A stretch of 64,000 nt of DNA from Alphaproteobacteria bacterium (GCA_016869535.1 VGDX01000002.1:186001-250000); one strand, 5' to 3'; shown: positions 24,750 to 35,562, numbered from the stretch's first letter. Program-made: numbers and translations. The notes: generated by a model from the letters alone, not told the origin.

Positions 24750-25772
24750 TCACACACCCTGAAGCAGCACCTCGAGATCGCAGGTCGATCGGCGTCCGAG
24801 ATCTGGTCCATGCGCCGTGAGGAAGGTCTGCGCCGCAACGCGGCCTTGATCGCGCAGCATGCAGAAGAAATCCCATTCCGCATTGAGCTTCGAGGAATAG
24901 CCCAGTTCGGCGAGAAGATCGCTCGGGATGAGGTGGATGCGCATATCCGCCCATAATGCGCCCTCCGAATGGCCTGGATCGGCCACCTGCTGCAGAAGGG
25001 CGATCATGCGCAACTCCTTCAGCAACACCGCATTGAAGGATACCTCGTTGAGCCGATTGAGGATGTCGCGTGCCGTGCGTGGCGTACCCGGACGCTCGAC
25101 GGGATTGATGGCAACGAGAATCGTATCCCTGGATTTGCACTCGCGCACCAAGGGCGTCATGGTGGGATTGCCGGAATAGCCGCCGTCCCAATAGCTCTCG
25201 CCGTCGATCTCGACGGCCTTGAACATGACCGGCAGGCAGGCCGAAGCGAGCAGGACCTCCGGCGTGATTTCGTCGTTGCGGAACACGCGGCCGCGGCCGG
25301 TTCGGACATTGGTGGCGGTGACGAACAATTTGATCGGCGCGCGTGCCAATCGGTCGAAATCGACGCATTTGGCGAGAATTCCACGTAAAGGATTGACCCC
25401 CGCCGGATTCAGCTCATAGGGCGAGAAGAGGCGCGACATGAGGTCCATGACAACGAAGCCCGGCGAGTAGTCGAGCGTCCAGCGGCCGAGCAGCATGTCG
25501 AGTGGCGTGCGCCGGAAGGGACTGAGCATGGACGCATGCGACACCGCGCTCCAAAATTTCTCCAAAGCCTTGCGCGCTTCCTCGGGCCCGCCTCTGACGT
25601 GACCGTCGATCAGCACCGCCGCGTTCATGGCGCCGGCTGAGGTCCCCGATATGCCTTCGATCTCGAGCCACGGTTCTTCGAGCAGGCGGTCGAGCACGCC
25701 CCAGGTGAATGCGCCGTGCGCGCCGCCACCCTGGAGCGCCAGATCGACCAGCAGCGTATCGCGGATGGTCAT
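24750..25772 (-). CDS. Patatin-like phospholipase
   Basis: A 340-residue protein with all patatin elements: oxyanion loop LQGGGAHGAF at 13-22, nucleophile elbow GTSAG at 43-47 (Ser45) and the Asp of the dyad in YWDGGYSGNP near 200. The usual activity is lipid acyl hydrolysis. Its start codon shares one base with the stop of the metallophosphoesterase gene upstream (TAATG), so translation is probably coupled. Confidence 0.92.
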   Translation of the reverse strand: MTIRDTLLVDLALQGGGAHGAFTWGVLDRLLEEPWLEIEGISGTSAGAMNAAVLIDGHVRGGPEEARKALEKFWSAVSHASMLSPFRRTPLDMLLGRWTLDYSPGFVVMDLMSRLFSPYELNPAGVNPLRGILAKCVDFDRLARAPIKLFVTATNVRTGRGRVFRNDEITPEVLLASACLPVMFKAVEIDGESYWDGGYSGNPTMTPLVRECKSRDTILVAINPVERPGTPRTARDILNRLNEVSFNAVLLKELRMIALLQQVADPGHSEGALWADMRIHLIPSDLLAELGYSSKLNAEWDFFCMLRDQGRVAAQTFLTAHGPDLGRRSTCDLEVLLQGV

Positions 25773-27568
25773 TAGGTGGCCGGAGCCCCTCTCGCGCCGC
25801 GCTCGCCTTTCACGACGATGCGCTCGGGCTTGTGCAGTTTGAGATCGTCATCGCTGCCGATCGCCAAGGTATGAATGTAGAAGGCAGTGTCGCGCTCGTC
25901 GGTGACTTCCATGACGGGGGAGGGGGCCGAGACCACGGGAAGCTTGGCGATCTCGCCGATCCAGTCGATATGCCGGTGCCCATGCATCAAAATTGCTCGT
26001 CCGGTCAATGACTTAAGGCTGCGGATGAACCAATTGCCGTTGATCAGTGCCGTGCCGATCCGTTCGGAGAAGGCCTTCACCGCCCAGGGATATTCCATCA
26101 CATGGTGGTGCAGCGCGATGATCCAGCAGGCATCCGGGTAAGCTTCGCATGCGATCTTGAGCCCGCGCATCTGTTCCGCCGTGACCAGGCCGAGCGCGTT
26201 GGTGAAGGAAAAATGCGCATCCGCATTCGAGTCGAGCAGAATGATGCCGAGCCCGTCGGGTTTGTCGGGCGGTACGATCTGGGGAAACGATCGCGCCCAG
26301 AGATCGGGTATCGCATAGGAGAGAATTGGGCGCGCGACATCGGCGAAGCGGGCCAACGCCTTGCGGTACAAGCGTAGTGAATCTGCGAGCGTTTTGCCCA
26401 CGCGGTCCTTATCGCGATCGATGACGCGGACACGCTTGCCTTGGATTGCGTCCATGGCAGCGAGGCACCTGATTTGCCGCAAGCGCCGGTTGGGGCTCGT
26501 CGGCAGATCGAGACGCGCGGGATTGGCGCGGTCGACAATGTTGAGGTCGTGATTGCCGGGCAGCATCAAGACGCGGCCGGCGAGGCGCGGATGATCGGCG
26601 AGAATGTCGTATAGAGCCGCCCATTCCGTCGAGATTCCGGCATCGGTCATGTCACCGGTAATCAGGATGAGATCGAGCCTGTCCTTCTTGTTGAGCGTCT
26701 CGAGCTGCTTGAACAGGCGTTTCAGGCGCTCATTGCCGCGCGGGCCCCATCGCCCGCTCTCGAGACGGAATCCGTAGCGGTCGCCCACCACGTGAATGTC
26801 GGATAGATGCGCAACGCGCCATTTGCGTCCGCCGCGCGGCACGGCGTCAAACTTCGCCAGGCTTCGCGGCTGAGCCATGAGGGCGTCGGCGAAGCCCCAA
26901 ATCAGGGCGGCAATGGCGAGATAGGCGGTAATCAGCGCCACGCTGTTGGCCAGAGCGAGGACCGCGACATGTTTCCAGGATTTCAGTTCGGAGAGGCTGC
27001 CGAAGAAATCCGCATAGGGCCAGACACACCGGATCACGAGCAGCGACAAGGCAAAGACGATGATGCCGGCCACCGCCGCCGAAATGGCGCGCAGATTGGC
27101 GCGCACAGCCTCGTTGGCATTCTTGGCGAAAAGCTTCTCGACGATATGGCGCAGGCCCTCGCGGACCATCGCATATCCGGGCTGCACCACGATCGAAGTC
27201 AGCGCCCAGAAACTCGCCTCGACCATGCGGAAAAGAGCGCGCCAGCCGAACCAGCCAAGCGCGATGATCACCGCCAGGATCAGCAACGACCAGAGGCCGA
27301 TGAGATGGGTGATCTTGTTCGAGACGGTTGCGAGCCATTCCTGCGCGATGATGGGCGCCAGCCCGAGCAGAAGCCCCGGGACGATCAGGAGCAGGGTCCA
27401 GGCGATGATCAGTTTGGGCCAGCTGATCTCCACCAGCATATTACCGGCGAGCGACAGCATGGAGTAGCGCTTGGTGTTCGAGGCGTCGTCCTCGATATCG
27501 CCGTGACGCGGATCGACCACCGAGCCGGCTTCGACTTTTCTCACCTGACGGTTACGCGCGCGCGTCAT
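25772..27568 (-). CDS. Membrane metallophosphoesterase
   Basis: The start at ATG 27568 follows a GGGGG site; a TTG seven codons upstream is less likely. Of 598 residues, about 45-230 hold four or five transmembrane segments. A calcineurin-like domain follows with HLSDIHVVGD, ITGDMTDAG, MLPGNHDLN, ALHHHVM and LMHGHRHIDW, so all metal ligands are present. The catalytic domain is probably cytoplasmic. The substrate is unknown. Coupling to the patatin gene suggests a joint role in lipid or phospholipid head-group turnover. Confidence 0.88.
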   Translation of the reverse strand: MTRARNRQVRKVEAGSVVDPRHGDIEDDASNTKRYSMLSLAGNMLVEISWPKLIIAWTLLLIVPGLLLGLAPIIAQEWLATVSNKITHLIGLWSLLILAVIIALGWFGWRALFRMVEASFWALTSIVVQPGYAMVREGLRHIVEKLFAKNANEAVRANLRAISAAVAGIIVFALSLLVIRCVWPYADFFGSLSELKSWKHVAVLALANSVALITAYLAIAALIWGFADALMAQPRSLAKFDAVPRGGRKWRVAHLSDIHVVGDRYGFRLESGRWGPRGNERLKRLFKQLETLNKKDRLDLILITGDMTDAGISTEWAALYDILADHPRLAGRVLMLPGNHDLNIVDRANPARLDLPTSPNRRLRQIRCLAAMDAIQGKRVRVIDRDKDRVGKTLADSLRLYRKALARFADVARPILSYAIPDLWARSFPQIVPPDKPDGLGIILLDSNADAHFSFTNALGLVTAEQMRGLKIACEAYPDACWIIALHHHVMEYPWAVKAFSERIGTALINGNWFIRSLKSLTGRAILMHGHRHIDWIGEIAKLPVVSAPSPVMEVTDERDTAFYIHTLAIGSDDDLKLHKPERIVVKGERGARGAPAT

Positions 27569-27598
27569 AGGAACGCCCCCAAAACTCAAGCCTCGAAC

Positions 27599-28630
27599 CT
27601 AGCGTCTTTTCAACAGATCGGGCGGAACTCCGGAGAGCAGCGTCGAAACCCAGCGGCTTCCGGCAAATTTCGAGCAGACGGCAATGACGGCGATCATGAT
27701 GGGTACGCCGATGAAAGCGCCGGGAATACCCCAGAGATAGCCCCAGAAAAACACCGCGAACACCACGGCGAAAGGCGAGATGGAGAGCGCGGCGCCCGCG
27801 ACCAGCGGCTCGACGTAATTCCCGAGCAGGAACTGAATAAAAGCCAGGCCCACGATGACCACGAGAATGGCCGACCAGGTGTCGAGTTGCGCCAGCGCGA
27901 ACAGGCCCGGCAGTAGCGTCGCCACGAACGAGCCGAGAAACGGGATATAATTCAGTGTGAAGGCAAGCAGACCCCAGGCGCTAGCCGGCTCGACGCCCAT
28001 GAGCAGGGCAAATCCCCACACCGCCAGCCCGGTGATGAGGCTGAGTAGCGTACGCACCAGCATGTAGCGGCGGATCAGCTGGGCGGTTTCGCTTCCGGCC
28101 TCGACGAGCTTGGGGCCGGCACCCTTCAGCGAGCCGATCTTGCGGCTGAACTCCTTGACCTCGAGCAGCAGCATCATGAGGAACACGAAGGCGAGGATGG
28201 CAAAACCGGAAAGCCGGTTGATGCGCAGCGCGACCTCCTGGAACATGCGGATGAGCCAGGCCACGTCGAAACGCTCGGAGATAACGCCGGCGACGAAGAT
28301 GCCGTGCTCCTCGAGCCAATCCGTCACCTGCGTGTAGATCGTCTGGAACCTCTGCACGTTTCTGATCAGCCAATCGGCGATGCCGCTAAGCGCCCAGGCG
28401 AGGATCGAAGCAAAAGCAAGAACGACGATCACCGTGACGGTGAGCGTGACGAACAGGGCGACGAATTTCGGCAGGCGTTCTTCCAGCGCTTCCTGCAACG
28501 GCCAAACGAGCGCCAGCGTCAGCAGGGCGAAGGTTAGCGGCGCGAAAACGGAACTGGCGAAATAGATCCCCGCAATGAGCAGGATTGCGGCACAGATGAT
28601 GAGCGATACGCGGATCGAACCGTTGTTCAT
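27599..28630 (-). CDS. AI-2E/PerM family transporter
   Basis: Seven or eight hydrophobic segments, with the family pattern of an N-terminal helix pair, a soluble middle and a C-terminal block containing LNYIPFLGSFVATLLPGL and WGIPGAFIGVPIMI. I place the start at ATG 28630 (343 residues); a TTG at 28687 would add 19 residues without a clear ribosome-binding site. Family members include exporters of autoinducer-2 and Na+/H+ antiporters, so the substrate is open. Confidence 0.87.
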   Translation of the reverse strand: MNNGSIRVSLIICAAILLIAGIYFASSVFAPLTFALLTLALVWPLQEALEERLPKFVALFVTLTVTVIVVLAFASILAWALSGIADWLIRNVQRFQTIYTQVTDWLEEHGIFVAGVISERFDVAWLIRMFQEVALRINRLSGFAILAFVFLMMLLLEVKEFSRKIGSLKGAGPKLVEAGSETAQLIRRYMLVRTLLSLITGLAVWGFALLMGVEPASAWGLLAFTLNYIPFLGSFVATLLPGLFALAQLDTWSAILVVIVGLAFIQFLLGNYVEPLVAGAALSISPFAVVFAVFFWGYLWGIPGAFIGVPIMIAVIAVCSKFAGSRWVSTLLSGVPPDLLKRR

Positions 28631-28713
28631 CTGTTGTCCATATGCGGGATGGGCTTGAGTGAAATGGTCGTAAAGGGGGAGATTCAACCGAAAGCAACGC
28701 TCAAACTTAAGCT

Positions 28714-29463
28714 ATGATCGCCACGTCCTGGAGACATAGCATGGGTTCGGTGCTTACCGCCATCCGCGTTGCGGCGCTGGTCATGTTTACCGGCATTGCC
28801 GCATGTCCTGCCGCCGCGGTGGAGGATGGAGAGCCTATGCCCTGCACCGAAGATGCCATGCTGGTATTCGATGCCTCGGGCTCCATGGCAGGCACCGACA
28901 GGCTCGGCGTTTCCACCCCAGTCCCGGTCACGCGCATCGATAAGCTGCGTTCGGCGCTGGCCAATGTGCTCCCCAGCGCGGCGCGCTACCGGCGCATTGG
29001 CCTCATCACCTATGGACCGGGCCCCTACCATCAATGCAACGTCCAGCTCAACTTTGCCCCGATGGCGAACGCGACCGAGGCGCTCATGTACGAGGTCAAT
29101 TCCCTGAATCCTGCCGGCAAGACGCCGCTCGTCGCCGCGGTGAGCCAGGCGGCGGAAGTCCTGAAGTTCCGCGAGAAGCCCGGCATGATCGTGGTGGTCA
29201 CCGACGGCGAGGAGACCTGCGGTGGGGAACCTTGCGAGCTCGGCAAGAGGCTGCATGATGACGCCATGCAGCTCACCGTGCATGTCATCGGTTATCGCGT
29301 GAAGGATTTCTCCTGGACGGGCGAACAGAGCATTGGCGAGGTCAAATGCCTCGCTGATAAGAATGGCGGGCTCTACATCAATGCCGAGTCGGAGCAGGAT
29401 CTGATCGAGGCGCTGGAAAAAACCCTCGGCTGCCCGATGCTGTCGCAAAACACTTTGCGCTGA
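28714..29463 (+). CDS. Secreted VWA-domain protein
   Basis: A 249-residue protein with a signal peptide in the first ~35 residues and a von Willebrand A domain. The MIDAS site is DASGSM near 54 and the second acidic site VTDGEETCGG near 164; six or more Cys in the second half suggest disulphides. ATG 28741 is an alternative start that gives a more compact signal peptide. VWA domains bind ligands through a metal ion; the partner here is unknown. Confidence 0.85.
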   Translation: MIATSWRHSMGSVLTAIRVAALVMFTGIAACPAAAVEDGEPMPCTEDAMLVFDASGSMAGTDRLGVSTPVPVTRIDKLRSALANVLPSAARYRRIGLITYGPGPYHQCNVQLNFAPMANATEALMYEVNSLNPAGKTPLVAAVSQAAEVLKFREKPGMIVVVTDGEETCGGEPCELGKRLHDDAMQLTVHVIGYRVKDFSWTGEQSIGEVKCLADKNGGLYINAESEQDLIEALEKTLGCPMLSQNTLR

Positions 29464-29466
29464 ACA

Positions 29467-30198
29467 TCAGCCCCAGGGGCCACGCCGTCGCTCGATCTCG
29501 AAGGGACGCGAACGCGCCGCTTGAAATAGCGGCACATCGCGCTTCTTGAATAGCGGCACCAGGACCATGCCGGCAACGAACCCGCCGATATGTGCCCAGA
29601 AGGCGACGCCCGGCTGGCCCGTTGGGGTGAGCGCGCCACTCAAAAGCTGTGTGGCGAACCAGATGCCGAGCACGATCATCGCCGGCAGATGCGCCATGGT
29701 GACGAAAATGCCAAGCACGATCAGCACGCGCACCGTGGCACGCGGGTGCAGCAGGACATAAGCGCCGAGCACGCCGGAAATGGCGCCGCTCGCCCCGACC
29801 ATGGGAATGGTGGAGCCGGGGTTGATCAGGGCCTGCAACAGCGCTGCGGCGATGCCGCAGGCCAGATAAAAAATGAGATATCGGACATGACCCATGGATT
29901 CTTCGACATTGTCGCCGAAGATCCACAGGAACAGCATGTTCAGTCCAAGATGCAGCCATCCGCCATGCATGAACATCGAGGTGAGCATGGTTGCCCAGGC
30001 GGGGATAACCCCTCCCGGGCTCAGTTCGCTATAGCCGAACAGGCGCGACGGGATCATGCCGAACTCGAAGATGGCACGCTCGCCGCCTTGCTGGCCGAGC
30101 GAGACCTGCCAGAGGAAGACCAGCACGCAGGCGCCGATCAGCGACCAGGTAACGTAAGGTGTTATGTTGCGCGGGTTATCGTCCGAAATGGGAAACAT
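29467..30198 (-). CDS. Rhomboid intramembrane serine protease
   Basis: A 243-residue protein with six or seven transmembrane helices. The catalytic Ser is in GASG (Ser137) and the His in WAHIGGF (His203), with the helix-2 HLGLNMLFLWIFG motif at 83-95. This is the complete rhomboid dyad. It cleaves transmembrane segments of client proteins; the clients are not known. It converges on the VWA gene with three bases between stops. Confidence 0.93.
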   Translation of the reverse strand: MFPISDDNPRNITPYVTWSLIGACVLVFLWQVSLGQQGGERAIFEFGMIPSRLFGYSELSPGGVIPAWATMLTSMFMHGGWLHLGLNMLFLWIFGDNVEESMGHVRYLIFYLACGIAAALLQALINPGSTIPMVGASGAISGVLGAYVLLHPRATVRVLIVLGIFVTMAHLPAMIVLGIWFATQLLSGALTPTGQPGVAFWAHIGGFVAGMVLVPLFKKRDVPLFQAARSRPFEIERRRGPWG

Positions 30199-30316
30199 GG
30201 GCTTTCCGGGCTAGGATCAGGGGGGGGATAGGCCACGAAGCTCACTTGTGCGATTTTCCAATCAATGCGCTTATCGGACGGCATGGGTTCCGATAGCGGG
30301 GAGCGGGGGGCGCGCC

Positions 30317-30961
30317 ATGTTGCACTGGTTCTACCGCCTGATGCCGCGCCAGGGAACGTTTTTCCCGCTATTTGAGCGGCATGCCGCCGTCATGGTCACG
30401 GCCGCGAGGGCTCTGCGCGAGTTGCTGAAGGGCGGCGACGAGGTCGAGCGGCGCTTCAAGGACATTCTGGATCTCGAGCACCAGGCCGACGACATCGCGC
30501 GGGACGTGCTGCTCAGTCTTCGCACCACCTTCATCACCCCATTCGATCGCGCGGATATCCAGAGCCTGATTACATCGATGGACGATTCCGTCGATCAGAT
30601 GCAACAGACGGCGAAGGCCATCATGTTGTTCGAGGTGCGGTCCTTTGAGCCCGACATGCAGGCTATGGCCGACGCCATCGTAGAGGGAGCGGAGTACGTT
30701 CAACGGGCCATTTCCATGCTCTCGGATCTGTCCAAGAACGCCACCGAACTTAACGAGATCTGCATTTACATTACGCGCATTGAGGGCGAAGCCGACGATA
30801 TCCACGAGCGCGGTCTTAGCCGCCTATACCAGAAAGCCAAAGCGGGGGACGCCATGGAATTCATACGAGGCAACGAAGTCTACAATCACTTGGAGAAGGC
30901 CGTGGACAGGCTTGACGACGTCGCTGACGAGATTCAGGGCATCGTCATCGAGCACGTTTGA
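30317..30961 (+). CDS. PhoU-like/DUF47 partner of the Pit phosphate transporter
   Basis: ATG 30317 is chosen because a GGGGGG stretch precedes it and MLHWFYRLMPRQ is the usual beginning of the family; the frame extends upstream. The 214 residues are all-helical and resemble PhoU (EHQADDIARDVL, DSVDQMQQTAKAI, EGEADDIHERGL). Genes of this family nearly always sit before pit, as here, 18 bases upstream. It is thought to regulate phosphate uptake by contact with the transporter. Confidence 0.9.
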   Translation: MLHWFYRLMPRQGTFFPLFERHAAVMVTAARALRELLKGGDEVERRFKDILDLEHQADDIARDVLLSLRTTFITPFDRADIQSLITSMDDSVDQMQQTAKAIMLFEVRSFEPDMQAMADAIVEGAEYVQRAISMLSDLSKNATELNEICIYITRIEGEADDIHERGLSRLYQKAKAGDAMEFIRGNEVYNHLEKAVDRLDDVADEIQGIVIEHV

Positions 30962-30979
30962 AGACAACCGGCTACGTTT

Positions 30980-31975
<996 letters not shown>

Positions 31976-31979
31976 GTTC

Positions 31980-33137
31980 TTAGTAGAGCAAATACGGCTT
32001 GCGCGCCGCCTCGAACGCGGTTTCGCCCTCGCGCCAGCTCGCGGCGATCTCCGCGAGCGGCGTTTGCCGCTCGATCTGCTCGCGGAGTTGCGGAGAGCCG
32101 GCAAGGATGTCGATCGGCATCTTGTCGTGCTCATATTCGTAAGGCGGGTCGCGCCATTTGAAGTGCTTCGGCGCCGAGCCATGACATTCGCGCAGCAGCG
32201 CCGCGCCGGCCGCGACCGGCGCAAAAATTTCGCGGTCCGTCACGTGAATCTGGCAGCCGCCGCAGGTCTCGTTCGCATGTTTCTGGAAGGTCGGCTCGAA
32301 AATCGCCGGACGGAAATGCACACCACTCAAGCCCAGCGCATTCATGCGTGCGGCGAGAGCCTCGCCATCGAGCCACGGCGCGCCGATCAGCTCAAAAGGC
32401 CGCGTCGTGCCGCGCCCTTCCGACAGCATGGTCCCTTCGAATAAAACCGTGCCGGGATAGACGATGGCCGTATCGAGCGTCGGCATGTTGGGGGAGGGCA
32501 TAACCCAGGGGAGACCCGTATCGTCGAAATACATCTCGCGCGTCCAGCCTTCCATCTTCACGACTTCGAGCGCGGCGCCGATGCCGTGTGCCTCATTGAA
32601 CAGGCGGGCCAGTTCGCCCACGGTCATGCCATGCCGCATCGGGATGGGGAATTGGCCGACGAAGGATGCGTAGCCCACCTCGAGCATGGGGCCTTCCACC
32701 GCCACGCCGCCGATCGGATTGGGCCGGTCGCACACGATCACGGGAATGCCGGCCTTGGCCGCGGCGCGCAGGCAGTTGGCCATGGTGTAGATGAAGGTAT
32801 AGATGCGGGCGCCGATATCCTGAATGTCGATAACCAGCACGTCGATCAGGGACAGCATCTCCGGCGTCGGCTCGCGCGTTTCGCTGTAAAGCGAGAAGAT
32901 GGGCACGCCGCGTTTCGTATCCCTGGCGTGCGGCGTCTCGATCATGTTGTCCTGGAGGTCGGAACGGAAGCCGTGCTGCGGCCCGAAGATCGCCGTGAGC
33001 GTCCAGTCGGGCGCCGCCGCCAGAAGATCGGCCACATGCCGGAAGTCCCGGTCCACCGAGGCGGGGTTGGCGAGCACGCCGACCCGCAAGCCCTTGAGCC
33101 GCGGTGAGGCAAGAAGAATGTCCGAACCAAGCTTCAT
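31980..33137 (-). CDS. DUF1343 protein (NamZ-like exo-N-acetylmuramidase family)
   Basis: From ATG 33137 (385 residues; a TTG three codons earlier is possible). Conserved blocks are FGPQHGFRSDLQDNM near 55, VLVIDIQDIGARIYTF near 108, CDRPNPIGG near 135 and VYPGTVLFEGTMLSEGRGTTRPFELIGAPW near 230. Characterised family members (GH171) release N-acetylmuramic acid from peptidoglycan fragments. No signal peptide is visible here, unlike many relatives, so it may act on recycled muropeptides inside the cell. Confidence 0.88.
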   Translation of the reverse strand: MKLGSDILLASPRLKGLRVGVLANPASVDRDFRHVADLLAAAPDWTLTAIFGPQHGFRSDLQDNMIETPHARDTKRGVPIFSLYSETREPTPEMLSLIDVLVIDIQDIGARIYTFIYTMANCLRAAAKAGIPVIVCDRPNPIGGVAVEGPMLEVGYASFVGQFPIPMRHGMTVGELARLFNEAHGIGAALEVVKMEGWTREMYFDDTGLPWVMPSPNMPTLDTAIVYPGTVLFEGTMLSEGRGTTRPFELIGAPWLDGEALAARMNALGLSGVHFRPAIFEPTFQKHANETCGGCQIHVTDREIFAPVAAGAALLRECHGSAPKHFKWRDPPYEYEHDKMPIDILAGSPQLREQIERQTPLAEIAASWREGETAFEAARKPYLLY

Positions 33138-33252
33138 AGGGACCAATGATTAAAGGCGGGAGGTCCCCTCCGCTAGCACCGATCAGAGCCTTTCCCAAGC
33201 TGGATTCATGGCCGCCGCTATGGTAGTCGGCGGCGAGGGCCGACAGGAAGCC

Positions 33253-34242
33253 ATGACAGAAGAGATACGCACCGCCGTGGTGGGCGCCGGTTATTTCGGC
33301 CGCTTCCACGCCAACCATTACGCGAAGAATCCGCGCGCCAGGCTTGTCGCCGTGGTGGACACGGACGAGGCCCGCGCCAAGGCCGTCGCCGAGGAATTCG
33401 GCGCCGAGGCCGCCTTTGATTTCCACGACATTATCGGCCGGGTCGATGCCGTCAGCGTCGCGCCGCCGACGCCGCTGCATTACGACATCTCCCGCGCGCT
33501 GATCGAAGCCGGCGCCCACGTGCTGATCGAGAAGCCGCTCACTGACAGCTATGACACCGCGCTCGCGCTCACGAAACTCGCCGAACAGCGCCAGGTGGTG
33601 CTCCAGGTCGGCCATATCGAGCGCTACTCCAGCGCCTATCGCACGCTCGCCAACACCCTGGAGGAGCCGCTTTATTTCGAAAGCTACCGCATCGCGCCCT
33701 GGCGCAATCGCGGCGTCGAGGTGGATGTGGTGCTCGATCTCATGATCCACGATATCGACATGATCATCGGCCTGGCCAATTCGCGGGTCGAGAGCGTGGA
33801 TGCGGTCGGCACGCCGGTGCTCGGCAAGAATGTCGATATCGCCAACGCGAGGCTCACCTTCGAGTCGGGTTGCGTTGCCAATGTCACGGCAAGCCGGGTG
33901 AGCTACAAAATCGAACGGCGCATGCGCGTGTTCGCGCGCAACCATTATCTCAACTGCGACCTCGGCGAAGGCAAGGTCTTCGGCTACCGCTTACGCGGCG
34001 ACCCGATGACCGAAGGCCTCGCCGCCATCGCCACCGAGACGTTCGAGATCCCGAAGCAGGACAGTCTCGCCAACGAGATCGACGCCTTCCTCGATTGCAT
34101 CGCGAGTGGGGGCAAGCCGCTGGTCGACGGCTATGCCGGGGCTGAAGCGTTGCGTGTGGCGAGCATGATCAACGACAGTATCGAGTCCCATCTCGCCAAG
34201 GTGCAAGCCTCGCCTGGCAATCCGGCCTCGAAAGCCGGGTGA
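33253..34242 (+). CDS. Gfo/Idh/MocA family oxidoreductase next to lpxB
   Basis: The start at ATG 33253 has AGGAAG seven bases upstream. The 329-residue protein has a Rossmann motif VVGAGYFGRFH at 9-19 and the EKPLT motif near 95 whose Lys is catalytic in the family, then GHIERYS and LDLMIHDID. It converges on lpxB with eight bases between stops. In several Alphaproteobacteria a gene of this type accompanies lipid A genes, and GnnA (UDP-GlcNAc 3-dehydrogenase) belongs to this family. No GnnB aminotransferase is in the window, so that role is a guess. Confidence 0.85.
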   Translation: MTEEIRTAVVGAGYFGRFHANHYAKNPRARLVAVVDTDEARAKAVAEEFGAEAAFDFHDIIGRVDAVSVAPPTPLHYDISRALIEAGAHVLIEKPLTDSYDTALALTKLAEQRQVVLQVGHIERYSSAYRTLANTLEEPLYFESYRIAPWRNRGVEVDVVLDLMIHDIDMIIGLANSRVESVDAVGTPVLGKNVDIANARLTFESGCVANVTASRVSYKIERRMRVFARNHYLNCDLGEGKVFGYRLRGDPMTEGLAAIATETFEIPKQDSLANEIDAFLDCIASGGKPLVDGYAGAEALRVASMINDSIESHLAKVQASPGNPASKAG

Positions 34243-34250
34243 GGGGATAT

Positions 34251-35423
34251 TTAGGTCGACTTATCGCGCCCGTTGACAATATCGAGCACGACTTGCGCGG
34301 CGCGTTCGCTCGGCGGCGGGTCGGGTTCGCCGAGGACTTCGGTGAGTTCGCGGAAACCCGCGCGCTGCATCTCGCGCGCCTCTTCCGAATCCAGCAAACC
34401 GCCGACCGCCTCGGCCAGGGCCGGACCGGTGCAAGCTTCCTGGATGAATTCCGGCACCACTTCGCGGCCGACCAGCAGATTCGCCAGCGATGCATGCTCG
34501 ACGCTCACCCCCATGCGGCGGATCAGGAACGCGGTCGCGGCGCTCACCCGATAGGCCACGACCATCGGCACTTTGGCGAGCGCAAGTTCGAGCGTCACCG
34601 TCCCCGATTTGGCCAGAGCCGCGTCGGCGGCGGCGAAAGCGTCGTAGCGCTCACCCGTATCGACAAGGGTCACGTTTAAGGACCAATCGCGCGTGTCCTC
34701 GCGCACTGTCTCCGCCGTCGCGTCCACTACCGGGATAACCACCTGCAAATCCGGGTGACGATCCTTCAGGCGGTGCAACGCCTCGCCGAAGACCGGCAGC
34801 ATGCGGTGGACTTCGCTCGCGCGGCTGCCGGGGACGACGCAAAGCAGCGGCGCATCGGGGGGAATGCCATGGCGTGTCCTGAATCCGAGTCCGTCGCCGT
34901 GCCCAGCGCCGCCCTCGATGGCCGGATGGCCGACATAGGTGCAAGGGATGCCGTACCCGGCGAAAAACGCCTCCTCGAAGGGCAGAAGCGCCATCAGATG
35001 ATCGACTCGCTTGGCGAGCTTGCGGGCGCGGCCCGGACGCCAGGCCCATAATTGCGGCGCCACGTAATGGACAACGGGGATGCCCGAGCCGCGCAGATGA
35101 TGCGCGAGCCTGGTGGAAAAACCCGCCGAGTCGACGGTAACGACGGCATCGGGCATGAGCGCGCGTACGGCATCCGTCGTCTGATTGAGCCGCCTGATGA
35201 GGCGCGGCAGATGCGGCAGGACCTCGGCCAGGCCCACCAGCGACAGATCGCGCATGGGGAAGAGGCTGGTCAGCCCTTGCGCCTCGCTCGCCGGCCCACC
35301 CACGCCGGCGAACCGGACCTTGCCGTCCGTCTTGCGCTTCAACGCGGCCATCAGCCTGCCGGCGAGATTGTCGCCGGAGGTCTCGCCCGAAACCACGAAG
35401 ATGAGGGGGCTTGGCCCGCTCAT
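34251..35423 (-). CDS. lpxB: Lipid-A-disaccharide synthase LpxB
   Basis: A 390-residue GT19 glycosyltransferase. It begins FVVSGETSGDNLAGRL, has VDSAGFSTRLA near 118, HYVAPQLWAWRPGR near 140 and LVTGERYDAF-like and KSGTVTLELAL blocks near 290-315. It joins UDP-2,3-diacyl-glucosamine and lipid X into the lipid A disaccharide at the inner membrane. In many genomes it ends the lpxD-fabZ-lpxA-lpxI set; here it is alone on its strand, with the oxidoreductase facing it. Confidence 0.96.
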   Translation of the reverse strand: MSGPSPLIFVVSGETSGDNLAGRLMAALKRKTDGKVRFAGVGGPASEAQGLTSLFPMRDLSLVGLAEVLPHLPRLIRRLNQTTDAVRALMPDAVVTVDSAGFSTRLAHHLRGSGIPVVHYVAPQLWAWRPGRARKLAKRVDHLMALLPFEEAFFAGYGIPCTYVGHPAIEGGAGHGDGLGFRTRHGIPPDAPLLCVVPGSRASEVHRMLPVFGEALHRLKDRHPDLQVVIPVVDATAETVREDTRDWSLNVTLVDTGERYDAFAAADAALAKSGTVTLELALAKVPMVVAYRVSAATAFLIRRMGVSVEHASLANLLVGREVVPEFIQEACTGPALAEAVGGLLDSEEAREMQRAGFRELTEVLGEPDPPPSERAAQVVLDIVNGRDKST

Positions 35424-35562
35424 TGACGCCTGCCCGCCACGGAAAATCCTTGCATTTCAGTCATCAAATCGGCCACCCAGGATCGAGTAAAACGCGGCGA
35501 TTAAGGCCCTGATTTGTCCGGTTAGGCTAGGGACAAATCGCTTCAGGCTTGAGCTTATCACC

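Noticed and set aside
26807..27916. A 369-codon plus-strand frame opposite the metallophosphoesterase
   Set aside because: His/Asp/Gln/Gly-rich shadow; no start signal and no family resemblance.
32593..33945. A 450-codon minus-strand frame covering parts of the NamZ-like and oxidoreductase genes
   Set aside because: It spans two genes with good family matches and shows only composition-driven sequence.
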